Notes under the pieces: generated by a model
Seen by the model: the letters and a program-made list of their open reading frames with translations, nothing else
Told to the model about the DNA's origin: nothing
Databases searched by the model: none
NCBI GenBank assembly: GCA_003557445.1
Contig: PWOK01000225.1
Span: 1-5,951 of the forward strand
DNA: 5,951 nt
DNA from: Halanaerobiaceae bacterium
GTDB lineage: Bacteria > Bacillota_F > Halanaerobiia > Halanaerobiales > CSSED10-376
Direction of reading: 5' to 3'
Made by a program: the position numbers and the translations under genes
Shown here: positions 1 to 5,880 of the stretch, one piece after another
How the letters are laid out: each line of letters opens with the position of its first letter
How positions within the stretch are numbered: position 1 is the stretch's first letter

Positions 1-15
1 TAGAATTTATTGCTG

Positions 16-24
16 TGTTATAAT
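16..24 (+). promoter_or_regulatory. Extended -10 promoter element upstream of rpmE
   Basis: The sequence TGTTATAAT is a perfect extended -10 box (TG, one base, then TATAAT at 19-24), of the kind read by the housekeeping sigma factor. Transcription would start near position 31, giving a leader of about 45 bases before rpmE. With the usual 17-base spacer the -35 box would lie at or before the window edge, so it cannot be judged. AT-rich DNA yields TATAAT by chance, but the TG extension and the position just ahead of a ribosomal protein gene support the call. Confidence 0.6.
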
Positions 25-65
25 ATTATTTGTTTAAATAAGAGATGGTTTATTAGCTGGAGAAA

Positions 66-72
66 GAGGTGA
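66..72 (+). promoter_or_regulatory. Shine-Dalgarno site that fixes the rpmE start
   Basis: GAGGTGA lies five bases before the ATG at 78. A GTG at 69 is in the same frame but sits inside this Shine-Dalgarno sequence, so it cannot be the initiator served by it. The site therefore selects the ATG at 78, which also gives the typical L31 beginning MKKEIHPE. Confidence 0.8.
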
Positions 73-77
73 GAATA

Positions 78-314
78 ATGAAGAAAGAAATTCACCCGGA
101 ATTAAAGGAGACAACTATTACATGTGCCTGTGGTGAAGAATACAAACTTAAATCAACAAAAGAAAATATAAGGGTTGAGGTATGTGGCAACTGTCATCCT
201 TTTTATACAGGCAAAAAGCGCAAATCTGCTAAAGGTGGAAGAGTAGAAAGATTCAAAGAAAAATATGGAATCATGGATGAAGATGAAGAAGAAACTGAAG
301 AAGAAAATTCATAA
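78..314 (+). CDS. rpmE: 50S ribosomal protein L31, zinc-binding (C+) type
   Basis: This 78-residue protein is ribosomal protein L31, a small component of the 50S subunit that bridges the central protuberance to the 30S head. It opens with the family hallmark MKKEIHP. It keeps the four zinc-ligand cysteines of the C+ form, C16, C18, C36 and C39, and the conserved block CHPFYTGK at 39-46 followed by a GGRVERF segment. The start is the ATG at 78, chosen for its Shine-Dalgarno spacing and family fit. The last dozen or so residues form a strongly acidic tail ([12 protein letters not shown]) that extends past the common core, which ends near the FKEKYGI segment; the E. coli protein is about 70 residues. 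The gene has its own promoter and is closed by a terminator at 341-365, so it looks monocistronic. Zinc-binding L31 is often paired with a zinc-free paralogue elsewhere in the genome; none is visible here. Confidence 0.96.
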   Translation: MKKEIHPELKETTITCACGEEYKLKSTKENIRVEVCGNCHPFYTGKKRKSAKGGRVERFKEKYGIMDEDEEETEEENS

Positions 315-340
315 GGAATAAGGATAAGTCAGATTTGAGG

Positions 341-365
341 GCAGGGCGCAGGCTCTGCTTTTTTT
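341..365 (+). terminator. Intrinsic (Rho-independent) terminator after rpmE
   Basis: A stem of seven pairs is formed by GCAGGGC (341-347) and GCTCTGC (352-358), with one G-U wobble, closing a four-base loop GCAG. Seven T residues follow at 359-365. It begins 26 bases after the rpmE stop. It is one of the few GC-rich patches in the window, which makes a chance hairpin unlikely. It separates rpmE from the downstream gene run. Confidence 0.9.
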
Positions 366-412
366 GTCATAATAATATATCAAAAATATTTAATTATTGA
401 GGAGAAAAAAGA

Positions 413-1315
413 ATGAGCAAAAAACAATATGGAGGACAGGCAGTACTTGAAGGTGTAATGATGAGGGGTCAAAAAAAAGCAGCAATAGCTGTTCGCAAAT
501 CAGTTGATAATATAGTAATAAAGGAAAAGGATTTAAATGTTCCAGGAAGTAAACTATTTTTTGTTAAATGGCCTTTTGTCAGAGGAGTCATTGCTTTAAT
601 AAGTTCTCTTGTTTTAGGTCTTCAATCTCTAACTTTTTCTGCTAATTTACTTGCAGAAGAGGAAGGTGAGGAAATAAAACCACGGGAAATTGTATTGATG
701 ATGTTATTTGCTTTCGGGTTTGCAGTTTTATTATTTGTAATATTTCCTGCTTTCATAATATCATTTGTACAGAGGTATATTGAATACAATATAGTATTAA
801 ATATGATAGAAGGATTAATTAAAATTGCTGCATTTTTGGGATATGTAATTTTTATATCCAGATTAAATGATATAAAAAGAGTATTTATGTACCATGGAGC
901 AGAACATAAGGTGATTCATAATTATGAATCAGATAAGCCTTTATCTTTAGATAATGCCCGTGGATTTTCTACACTTCATCCCAGATGTGGTACCAGTTTT
1001 ATATTTATTGTAATTTTAATGAGTATATTTTTCTTTTCTTTTTTTGGAAGACCTCCTTTAACACAAAGGATATTATATCATATAATGTTGTTACCCCTTA
1101 TTGCAGGTACTTCCTATGAAATAATAAAAAAAGCCGGGAAAAAAGAGGTTAATTCACTGGTTAGAATATTATCCTGGCCTGGTTTGTTAGTTCAAAAACT
1201 TACAACCAGAGAACCTGATGACTCAATGCTGGAAGTTGCCCTGAAAGCTTTATTGAGTGTTTTACCTGAAGAAGAAAGAAGAGAAATTGAGAAGAAAGGT
1301 GATATCAATGTTTGA
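413..1315 (+). CDS. DUF1385 (YqhQ-like) integral membrane protein
   Basis: This 300-residue protein belongs to the DUF1385 family, typified by B. subtilis YqhQ; I know of no firmly established biochemical role. Visible family marks are the N-terminal [14 protein letters not shown] (6-19), YHGAEHK (160-166), HPRCGTS (189-195) and a C-terminal [13 protein letters not shown] stretch (256-268). Hydrophobic segments at about 56-80, 93-119, 127-150, 194-212 and 219-236 suggest five or so membrane passes. The His, Glu and Cys residues in the two central motifs would suit a metal or catalytic site, but that is inference. The ATG at 413 has an AGGAG eight bases upstream (400-404). The length is normal for the family. 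The gene lies between rpmE and prfA, as I recall it does in many clostridia, and its last eight bases overlap the start of prfA, implying translational coupling to release factor 1. Confidence 0.9.
   Translation: MSKKQYGGQAVLEGVMMRGQKKAAIAVRKSVDNIVIKEKDLNVPGSKLFFVKWPFVRGVIALISSLVLGLQSLTFSANLLAEEEGEEIKPREIVLMMLFAFGFAVLLFVIFPAFIISFVQRYIEYNIVLNMIEGLIKIAAFLGYVIFISRLNDIKRVFMYHGAEHKVIHNYESDKPLSLDNARGFSTLHPRCGTSFIFIVILMSIFFFSFFGRPPLTQRILYHIMLLPLIAGTSYEIIKKAGKKEVNSLVRILSWPGLLVQKLTTREPDDSMLEVALKALLSVLPEEERREIEKKGDINV
1296..1302 (+). promoter_or_regulatory. Shine-Dalgarno site inside the DUF1385 gene that fixes the prfA start
   Basis: AAGGTGA lies within the last codons of the upstream membrane protein gene, five bases before the ATG at 1308. 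It rules out the in-frame GTG at 1257, which would add 17 residues foreign to release factors. Ribosomes ending the upstream gene at 1313-1315 would already be positioned at this site. Confidence 0.8.
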
Positions 1316-2378
1316 TCTCACAGATAAATTAGCAGAAATTGAAAAAAAGTATAATCAGTTAAATAAGAAATTAAGTAATCCAGACCAGATAAATGACTCA
1401 AATAATTATCAAAGTCTGCTAAAAAAACATGCAAAATTAAAAAAGATAGTTGATAAATATAAAGAATATAAAGAGATTTTAAAGGAAATAGAAGAAGCAA
1501 AATTCCTTCAGGATGAAGATGATCCTGAAGTAAAAGAACTGGTTCAAATGGAATTAAAAGAACTAAAACCAAAAAAAGAATCTCTGGAAGAAGAATTACC
1601 TTTAATGTTGCTTCCTGAAGATCCTGATGATAAAAAAAATGTCATTATGGAGATGAGAGCAGGTGCAGGAGGAGATGAAGCAGCACTTTTTGCATCCGAT
1701 CTTTACCGAATGTACACTCATTATGCTGAAAAATACAACTGGAAAAGTGAAGTGATGAGTGCCAGCAGTTCAGGTGTAGGCGGATTTAAAGAAATTATTT
1801 TTTCTATTGAAGGGAAAGATGTATATAAAAGATTAAAATATGAAAGTGGGGTCCACAGGGTACAGAGGGTTCCCTCTACAGAATCAAGTGGTAGAATTCA
1901 TACATCCACAGCAACTGTTGCTGTATTACCTGAAGCAGAAGAAGTTGACATTGAAATTTATGAAAATGATTTAAAAATTGATTTCTATAGGTCAAGTGGA
2001 CCTGGAGGACAGAGTGTAAATACCACTGATTCTGCTGTAAGAATAACTCATAAACCAACTGAAATTACTGTTTCCTGTCAGGATGAAAAATCACAGCATA
2101 AAAACAAGGCCAGAGCTATGAGAATATTAAGGGCAAGGATTAAAGAAAAACTGGAAAAGGAAAAACAAAAAGAAAGGGCCCAGGCCAGAAAAGGTCAAAT
2201 TGGATCAGGAGATAGAAGTGAAAAAATAAGGACTTATAATTTTCCTCAGGGAAGAGTGAGTGATCATAGGATAAATTTAACAGTACATCAACTTGAAAAG
2301 ATTCTTGATGGTGAACTGGATATAATTATTGAAGAGTTATTAAAAAAAGATACTATGAGAAAATTAAAACAAATTTAA
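1308..2378 (+). CDS. prfA: Peptide chain release factor 1 (RF1)
   Basis: This 356-residue protein is class I release factor RF1, which reads UAA and UAG in the ribosomal A site and triggers release of the finished peptide. The N-terminal domain is a charged helical region (about 1-100), followed by the conserved [16 protein letters not shown] block (114-129). The stop-codon recognition tripeptide is PST at 189-191, within [13 protein letters not shown] PxT tripeptide identifies RF1; RF2 carries SPF. The catalytic GGQ is at 233-235, within [16 protein letters not shown], and Gln235 is the residue methylated by PrmC. The length is typical of the family. The start is the ATG at 1308, which overlaps the preceding stop by eight bases. 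prmC follows after 21 bases, so the factor and its modifying enzyme are co-expressed. No key residue is missing. Confidence 0.98.
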   Translation: MFDLTDKLAEIEKKYNQLNKKLSNPDQINDSNNYQSLLKKHAKLKKIVDKYKEYKEILKEIEEAKFLQDEDDPEVKELVQMELKELKPKKESLEEELPLMLLPEDPDDKKNVIMEMRAGAGGDEAALFASDLYRMYTHYAEKYNWKSEVMSASSSGVGGFKEIIFSIEGKDVYKRLKYESGVHRVQRVPSTESSGRIHTSTATVAVLPEAEEVDIEIYENDLKIDFYRSSGPGGQSVNTTDSAVRITHKPTEITVSCQDEKSQHKNKARAMRILRARIKEKLEKEKQKERAQARKGQIGSGDRSEKIRTYNFPQGRVSDHRINLTVHQLEKILDGELDIIIEELLKKDTMRKLKQI

Positions 2379-2399
2379 GCTGAATAATGAGGGAGTTAA

Positions 2400-3266
2400 A
2401 TGAATATTAAGAGTGTGCTGGAAACTACAGAAGAATTTTTCAAAAAACATAATATTTCACAACCAAGACTTGATGCTGAAGTATTGCTGGCAGATCTTTT
2501 GCAGATAGAGAGAATAAAATTATATGTGAATTATGATTATCCACTTAAAAAAAAAGAACTACAACAATACAGAGAAAGAATAATAAAAAGAGCACAAAGG
2601 GTTCCAGTTGCATATATAACAGGGAATAAAGAATTTATGTCCTTAGAATTAGAGGTAAATCGTAATGTTTTATTACCCAGGCCAGAAACAGAATTACTTG
2701 TTGAAGAAATTATTGAGTACTGCCAAAAATCCGGGATAAAGGATCCCAATATTGTTGATGTAGGTACAGGTAGTGGCGCTATAATGGTCAGCCTTGGTTA
2801 TCATTTACCGGAAGCAAAAATTCTGGGAATTGACATTTCCAGTAAAGCTCTTGAAGTTGCCAGGAAAAATATAAAAAAATATGACCTTGAAAAAAGATTG
2901 AAGGTGATTAAGGGAGATCTTTTAAAACCCCTTATAAAATTAAATAAAAAAAATGTTGATATTATTGTTTCCAATCCTCCTTATATTAAAAGTTCTGAAA
3001 TCAGCAAACTTGCACCAGAAATAAAAAGTGAACCACGTCTGGCTCTTGATGGTGGAGATAAGGGAATTGATATTTATAAACGTTTAATTCCTGAAGCTAA
3101 AAAAGTTTTAAATAAAAAGGGATTAATATTTTTGGAAATTGGTGCAGAACAGGCTCAATTTTTAAAAGATTTATTAAAACACTGGAAGAATGTAAAAATC
3201 AAAAAAGATTATGCAGAATATGATAGAATAGTAATTGCAACCAGAGAGGCTGAAAAGAGGAATTGA
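2400..3266 (+). CDS. prmC: Release factor glutamine N5-methyltransferase PrmC
   Basis: This 288-residue cytoplasmic enzyme uses S-adenosylmethionine to methylate the GGQ glutamine of RF1 and RF2, raising termination efficiency. The N-terminal helical domain covers about 1-80 and is followed by the family block LLPRPETELLVE (91-102). The SAM-binding motif I is DVGTGSGA (120-127), an acidic motif II lies near GIDIS (143-147), and the catalytic NPPY that grips the substrate glutamine is at 192-195. EPRLALDGG (211-219) and FLEIG (244-248) are further typical PrmC segments. The ATG at 2400 is preceded by AGGGAG (2390-2395). The NPPY motif alone occurs in other amino-group methyltransferases, but the PRPETE block, the length and the position right after prfA make PrmC secure. 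A run of nine A bases at 2547-2555 lies in the coding sequence. The stop is two bases before the next gene. Confidence 0.97.
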   Translation: MNIKSVLETTEEFFKKHNISQPRLDAEVLLADLLQIERIKLYVNYDYPLKKKELQQYRERIIKRAQRVPVAYITGNKEFMSLELEVNRNVLLPRPETELLVEEIIEYCQKSGIKDPNIVDVGTGSGAIMVSLGYHLPEAKILGIDISSKALEVARKNIKKYDLEKRLKVIKGDLLKPLIKLNKKNVDIIVSNPPYIKSSEISKLAPEIKSEPRLALDGGDKGIDIYKRLIPEAKKVLNKKGLIFLEIGAEQAQFLKDLLKHWKNVKIKKDYAEYDRIVIATREAEKRN

Positions 3267-3268
3267 TC

Positions 3269-4321
3269 ATGAAATTTGCAACAAAAATAAAAAAAGTTAA
3301 TCCTGAAAAAGGATATGATTTATTAAAAAAAAATGAAACACTACAACAGGCAGCTTTTTTAATAAAAAAAGGACAGGTTGTAGCTTTCCCAACTGAAACA
3401 GTATATGGACTAGGAGCAGCAGCAGATAATCAAGAAGCCATAAATGCTATTTATGAAGTAAAAGGTAGACCTGTAGATAATCCCTTAATTGTTCATATAA
3501 GTGAAAAAGAACAGCTTTTTGATGTTATAGTTGGTAGAATACCTGAACTGGCCAATAGGTTAATTGAATCTTTCTGGCCGGGACCTTTAACTATTATATT
3601 TCCTAAGAACAAAAAAATACCCGATATTACTACTGCAGGCCTTAAAACAGTGGCGGTAAGAATGCCCTCTTTTTCAATTACAAGGGCATTAATAACTCTG
3701 ACTGAGACTCCTCTGGCTGCTCCCAGTGCTAACTCATCAGGATATCCCAGCCCTACACTTGCCTGTCATGTTTATGAGGACCTTAAAGGTAAAATTCCCA
3801 TGATAATTGATGGAGGGGCCTGTAATGTTGGATTGGAATCAACTGTATTAGATATTAGCAATCATAAAGCAACAATTTTACGTCCGGGAGCAATAACATC
3901 CAAAGAATTAGCCCGGGTCATAGGATTCACACCTGAAATTATAAAGAATAAAAAACCGGAGAAAACACCTGCTTCTCCAGGTATGAAATACAGGCATTAT
4001 TCTCCCAATACACCATTAATTTTAATTAATAAAAACAAATTTGGAGCTATAAATAGATTAATAAGCAGGTATAATTCTAACAAAACCGCAATACTTGTTA
4101 CCTCTGAAAACAAAGATATAATTGAAAAGGAAAACAATATTAATATTATTAAAATGGGTTCAAATAATAAAAAAAGGGAAATAGCCCATAATCTTTTTGC
4201 TATTTTAAGAAAACTGGATCAGGAAAATTATGATTTAATTCTGGTGGAAACCTTAGAAAATGAAGGATTGGGAGAGGCTATTATGAATAGATTAAATAAA
4301 GCAGCTGTAGATGAATATTAA
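3269..4321 (+). CDS. ywlC: Threonylcarbamoyl-AMP synthase (Sua5/YwlC type)
   Basis: This 350-residue protein makes threonylcarbamoyl-AMP from threonine, bicarbonate and ATP, the first step of the t6A modification at position 37 of ANN-decoding tRNAs. The N-terminal TsaC/YrdC domain (about 22-215) shows AFPTETVYGLGA (39-50), KGRPVDNPLIVHI (65-77), FWPGPLT (102-108), APSANSSGYPSPT (151-163), GLESTVLD (188-195) and LRPGAIT (204-210). The linker SPGMKYRHYSP (236-246) leads to a C-terminal Sua5 domain ending in EGLGEAIMNRLNKAA (332-346). This two-domain form of about 350 residues is the Sua5/YwlC type rather than the short TsaC of E. coli. After VAVRMP the family often has His-Pro; here the residues are SFSI, a mild deviation. 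The ATG at 3269 has GAGG eight bases upstream; an in-frame TTG at 3263 would overlap the prmC stop but lies too close to that site. t6A transfer needs TsaB, TsaD and TsaE, which are not in the window. Confidence 0.95.
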   Translation: MKFATKIKKVNPEKGYDLLKKNETLQQAAFLIKKGQVVAFPTETVYGLGAAADNQEAINAIYEVKGRPVDNPLIVHISEKEQLFDVIVGRIPELANRLIESFWPGPLTIIFPKNKKIPDITTAGLKTVAVRMPSFSITRALITLTETPLAAPSANSSGYPSPTLACHVYEDLKGKIPMIIDGGACNVGLESTVLDISNHKATILRPGAITSKELARVIGFTPEIIKNKKPEKTPASPGMKYRHYSPNTPLILINKNKFGAINRLISRYNSNKTAILVTSENKDIIEKENNINIIKMGSNNKKREIAHNLFAILRKLDQENYDLILVETLENEGLGEAIMNRLNKAAVDEY

Positions 4322-4341
4322 ATAAAAGAGACTGCTAAAAG

Positions 4342-4353
4342 AAGGGATGGAGG
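4342..4353 (+). promoter_or_regulatory. Ribosome binding region for a TTG start
   Basis: Two overlapping purine blocks precede the TTG at 4357: AAGGGA (4342-4347), at a good nine-base spacing, and GGAGG (4349-4353), only three bases away. An in-frame TAA at 4336-4338 excludes any longer N-terminus, and no other ATG or GTG is available before the first membrane helix. An ATG at 4347 is in another frame and opens only seven codons. Confidence 0.6.
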
Positions 4354-4356
4354 CAG

Positions 4357-4932
4357 TTGAGTATATTTGAAATATTAATACTGGCAATAGCTCTGGGAAC
4401 AGATGCTTTTTCTGTAGCAGTTGTAATTGGAGCACAGAAAATAAGCATAAAGGAAATGATAAAAATCAGTGGAATAACAGGTGTTTTTCATATTATAATG
4501 CCTTTACTGGGTTTGTTTACTGGCAAGATAATCAGGAATTTAATAGAATCTTATTTTGTATTTTTAAATGATGATATTGATTATATATTTGAATTAATGG
4601 GAGGCGGGATTTTATTATTAATTGGGGGTTATATGATAATAGAGACTTTTTTAGATAGTAAAAAAGAAGTACAAAAGTTTTTGTTAACTGGCTGGGGTTT
4701 GCTGGTAATTCCTTTTAGTGTAAGTATAGATGCTTTTTCTGTAGGGATTAGCCTGGGAATAATTTTTTTCTCTCTGTCATTTGTATTAATAGTAGGTATT
4801 ACTGCAGCTTTTATGATGGGAGCAGGGCTATATTTTGGTTCTGTTGTGGGTTGTTGTTTAAAAATTGATACTCAGGTATGGGGAGGTTTAGCTCTGATAA
4901 TTCTGGGTTTACATTTTACAGGTTTGTTTTAA
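4357..4932 (+). CDS. mntP: Manganese efflux pump MntP (YwlD-like)
   Basis: This 191-residue membrane protein matches the MntP family (formerly DUF204), which exports Mn2+ and protects cells from manganese excess. Six hydrophobic segments lie at roughly 1-22, 38-58, 77-98, 108-133, 136-162 and 174-190. The two halves are pseudo-repeats, each with an Asp-bearing helix: GTDAFSVAV (14-22, Asp16) and SIDAFSVGISLG (123-134, Asp125). These acidic membrane residues correspond to those thought to be needed for transport in E. coli MntP. The length is close to the family's usual 180-190. The start codon is TTG, forced by an upstream in-frame stop, and this may lower expression. In many bacteria mntP follows a manganese riboswitch (yybP-ykoY class), but the 35-base gap here is too short for one. 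Its place between ywlC and ywlE matches ywlD of B. subtilis. Substrate specificity is inferred from the family. Confidence 0.92.
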   Translation: MSIFEILILAIALGTDAFSVAVVIGAQKISIKEMIKISGITGVFHIIMPLLGLFTGKIIRNLIESYFVFLNDDIDYIFELMGGGILLLIGGYMIIETFLDSKKEVQKFLLTGWGLLVIPFSVSIDAFSVGISLGIIFFSLSFVLIVGITAAFMMGAGLYFGSVVGCCLKIDTQVWGGLALIILGLHFTGLF

Positions 4933-4946
4933 ATATATAAAAGAAT

Positions 4947-4951
4947 GGTGA
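4947..4951 (+). promoter_or_regulatory. Shine-Dalgarno site favouring the ATG at 4960
   Basis: GGTGA at 4947-4951 is eight bases before the ATG at 4960. The alternative ATG at 4945, in the same frame and five codons longer, has only AT-rich DNA before it. Family members usually begin two or three residues before the FVCTGNTCR motif, which also fits 4960. Confidence 0.65.
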
Positions 4952-4959
4952 TATTAAAT

Positions 4960-5880
4960 ATGGGTAAAATTATATTTGTGTGTACAGGTAATACCTGTCG
5001 CAGTCCAATGGCAGAATATTTACTAAAAGAAATGCTAAGTGAAGAACAATTAAATAAGTGGGAGATTTTATCTGCTGGTATTCATACCTATCCCGATTCT
5101 CCTGGTAATAAAAAAATGTATCAGGTTCTCTCTGAAGAAGGAATAGAGGTTGAAGAACATTTATCACGCCAGTTAACAGAAGAATTAATACAGGAGACAG
5201 ATTTAATTTTAACAATGACAGAAGCTCAAAAGAAATATGTAAAACAGATAATTGAAGAAGCCAATAATATCAGACTTTTTACATTAAACGAATTTACAGG
5301 TAATAATGGTATTAACATAGATGATCCTTTTGGACAACCACTGGATGTATATAGAGAAGCCAGAAACAAAATCAAGAAATCTTTAGAAAAACTAGTTAAA
5401 ATCATGAATAAACCTGGTTTCAAAATAGAAAAGGAGAGAAATATAATGAAAATAGCTATTGCTTCTGATCATGCTGGAGTTAAACTTAAAGAGATTATAA
5501 AAACTCTGGCAAATGACAAAAAATATCAATTTGAAGATATGGGAACAAAAACAGATGATTCAGTTGATTATCCTGATTTTGCAAAAAAAGTTGCTTATGC
5601 TGTGAGTAATGGAGAAGTTGATAGAGGAATTTTAATATGTGGAACAGGTATTGGAATGTCTATAGTTGCTAATAAAATTTTAGGTATCCGGGCAGCACTG
5701 TGCCATGATGTTGTTTCAGCAAGAGCAGCCAGAGAACATAATAATTCTAACATATTAACAATGGGAGCAAGAATTATAGGAAAAGATCTGGCCTTAGAAA
5801 TTGTACGTGTCTGGTTGAAGACAGGTTTTGATGGAGGCAGACATCAAAAAAGAATTAATAAAATAAAAGAGATTGACTGA
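4960..5880 (+). CDS. ywlE-rpiB: Fused protein-arginine phosphatase (YwlE type) and ribose-5-phosphate isomerase B
   Basis: One 306-residue frame carries two complete enzymes. Residues 1 to about 147 form a low-molecular-weight protein phosphatase. Its P-loop is CTGNTCRS (8-15), with nucleophile Cys8 and Arg14, and the general acid is Asp122 in the DPFG loop (122-125). Thr12 in the P-loop corresponds to the Thr that gives B. subtilis YwlE its preference for phosphoarginine, so it probably reverses McsB-type arginine phosphorylation. After a charged linker of about 15 residues, 163-306 form RpiB, which interconverts ribose-5-phosphate and ribulose-5-phosphate. In Bacillus these are separate adjacent genes, ywlE and ywlF. 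Here no stop separates them, yet a good ribosome site and ATG (5446) remain at the junction, so free RpiB may also be made. An in-frame ATG at 4945 would add five residues. A sequencing error removing a stop is possible, but both domains are intact and share one frame. Confidence 0.88.
   Translation: MGKIIFVCTGNTCRSPMAEYLLKEMLSEEQLNKWEILSAGIHTYPDSPGNKKMYQVLSEEGIEVEEHLSRQLTEELIQETDLILTMTEAQKKYVKQIIEEANNIRLFTLNEFTGNNGINIDDPFGQPLDVYREARNKIKKSLEKLVKIMNKPGFKIEKERNIMKIAIASDHAGVKLKEIIKTLANDKKYQFEDMGTKTDDSVDYPDFAKKVAYAVSNGEVDRGILICGTGIGMSIVANKILGIRAALCHDVVSARAAREHNNSNILTMGARIIGKDLALEIVRVWLKTGFDGGRHQKRINKIKEID
5432..5436 (+). promoter_or_regulatory. Internal Shine-Dalgarno site before the RpiB domain
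   Basis: AGGAG, within the longer AAGGAGAG, lies inside the fused reading frame, nine bases before the ATG at 5446. It encodes Lys-Glu-Arg of the linker in the fusion. It is as strong a match as those of the independent genes in this window, so it may drive separate synthesis of RpiB. Confidence 0.6.
5446..5880 (+). CDS. rpiB: Ribose-5-phosphate isomerase B domain, possible separate product from an internal start
   Basis: Read from the internal ATG, this is a 144-residue protein, about the full length of stand-alone RpiB, starting MKIAIASDHAG as the family does. It would act in the non-oxidative pentose phosphate pathway. Visible active-site elements are Asp8-His9 in ASDHAG, Cys65 in CGTGIGMS (the catalytic base position, Cys66 in E. 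coli), His98 in REHNNSN, and Arg132 and Arg136 in FDGGRHQKR. The CGTGIG cysteine favours RpiB over LacA/LacB-type galactose-6-phosphate isomerases, though those relatives cannot be wholly excluded. The same bases also encode the C-terminal half of the fused frame starting at 4960. Whether this shorter product is made is inferred from the internal ribosome binding site at 5432-5436. Confidence 0.6.
   Translation: MKIAIASDHAGVKLKEIIKTLANDKKYQFEDMGTKTDDSVDYPDFAKKVAYAVSNGEVDRGILICGTGIGMSIVANKILGIRAALCHDVVSARAAREHNNSNILTMGARIIGKDLALEIVRVWLKTGFDGGRHQKRINKIKEID

Noticed and set aside
31..77. Structured autoregulatory leader upstream of rpmE
   Set aside because: Leader RNAs are known upstream of some rpmE genes, but the only pairing I find is five A-U pairs (50-54 with 74-78) near the start codon, too weak to support. 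A covariance-model search of this leader would decide.
1257..1307. Seventeen-residue N-terminal extension of RF1 from a GTG
   Set aside because: The extension overlaps the DUF1385 coding sequence, has no Shine-Dalgarno support, and does not belong to the RF1 family; the ATG at 1308 has a well-spaced site.
1318..1572. 84-codon minus-strand frame within prfA
   Set aside because: It is fully inside prfA, is a low-complexity hydrophobic translation of the antisense strand, and has no recognisable motif.
1876..2058. Minus-strand frame of 60 codons within prfA
   Set aside because: It lies antisense to the highly conserved PxT-GGQ core of RF1, so it is a by-product of that coding sequence.
2537..2749. 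Minus-strand frame of 70 codons within prmC
   Set aside because: It is antisense to the conserved prmC coding sequence and shows no domain features.
4322..4356. Manganese riboswitch before mntP
   Set aside because: The 35-base gap is far shorter than a yybP-ykoY aptamer, and no GC-rich paired elements are present.
4970..5423. Two minus-strand frames antisense to the phosphatase domain
   Set aside because: The sense strand encodes a clear enzyme with an intact active site; the antisense translations show no family features.
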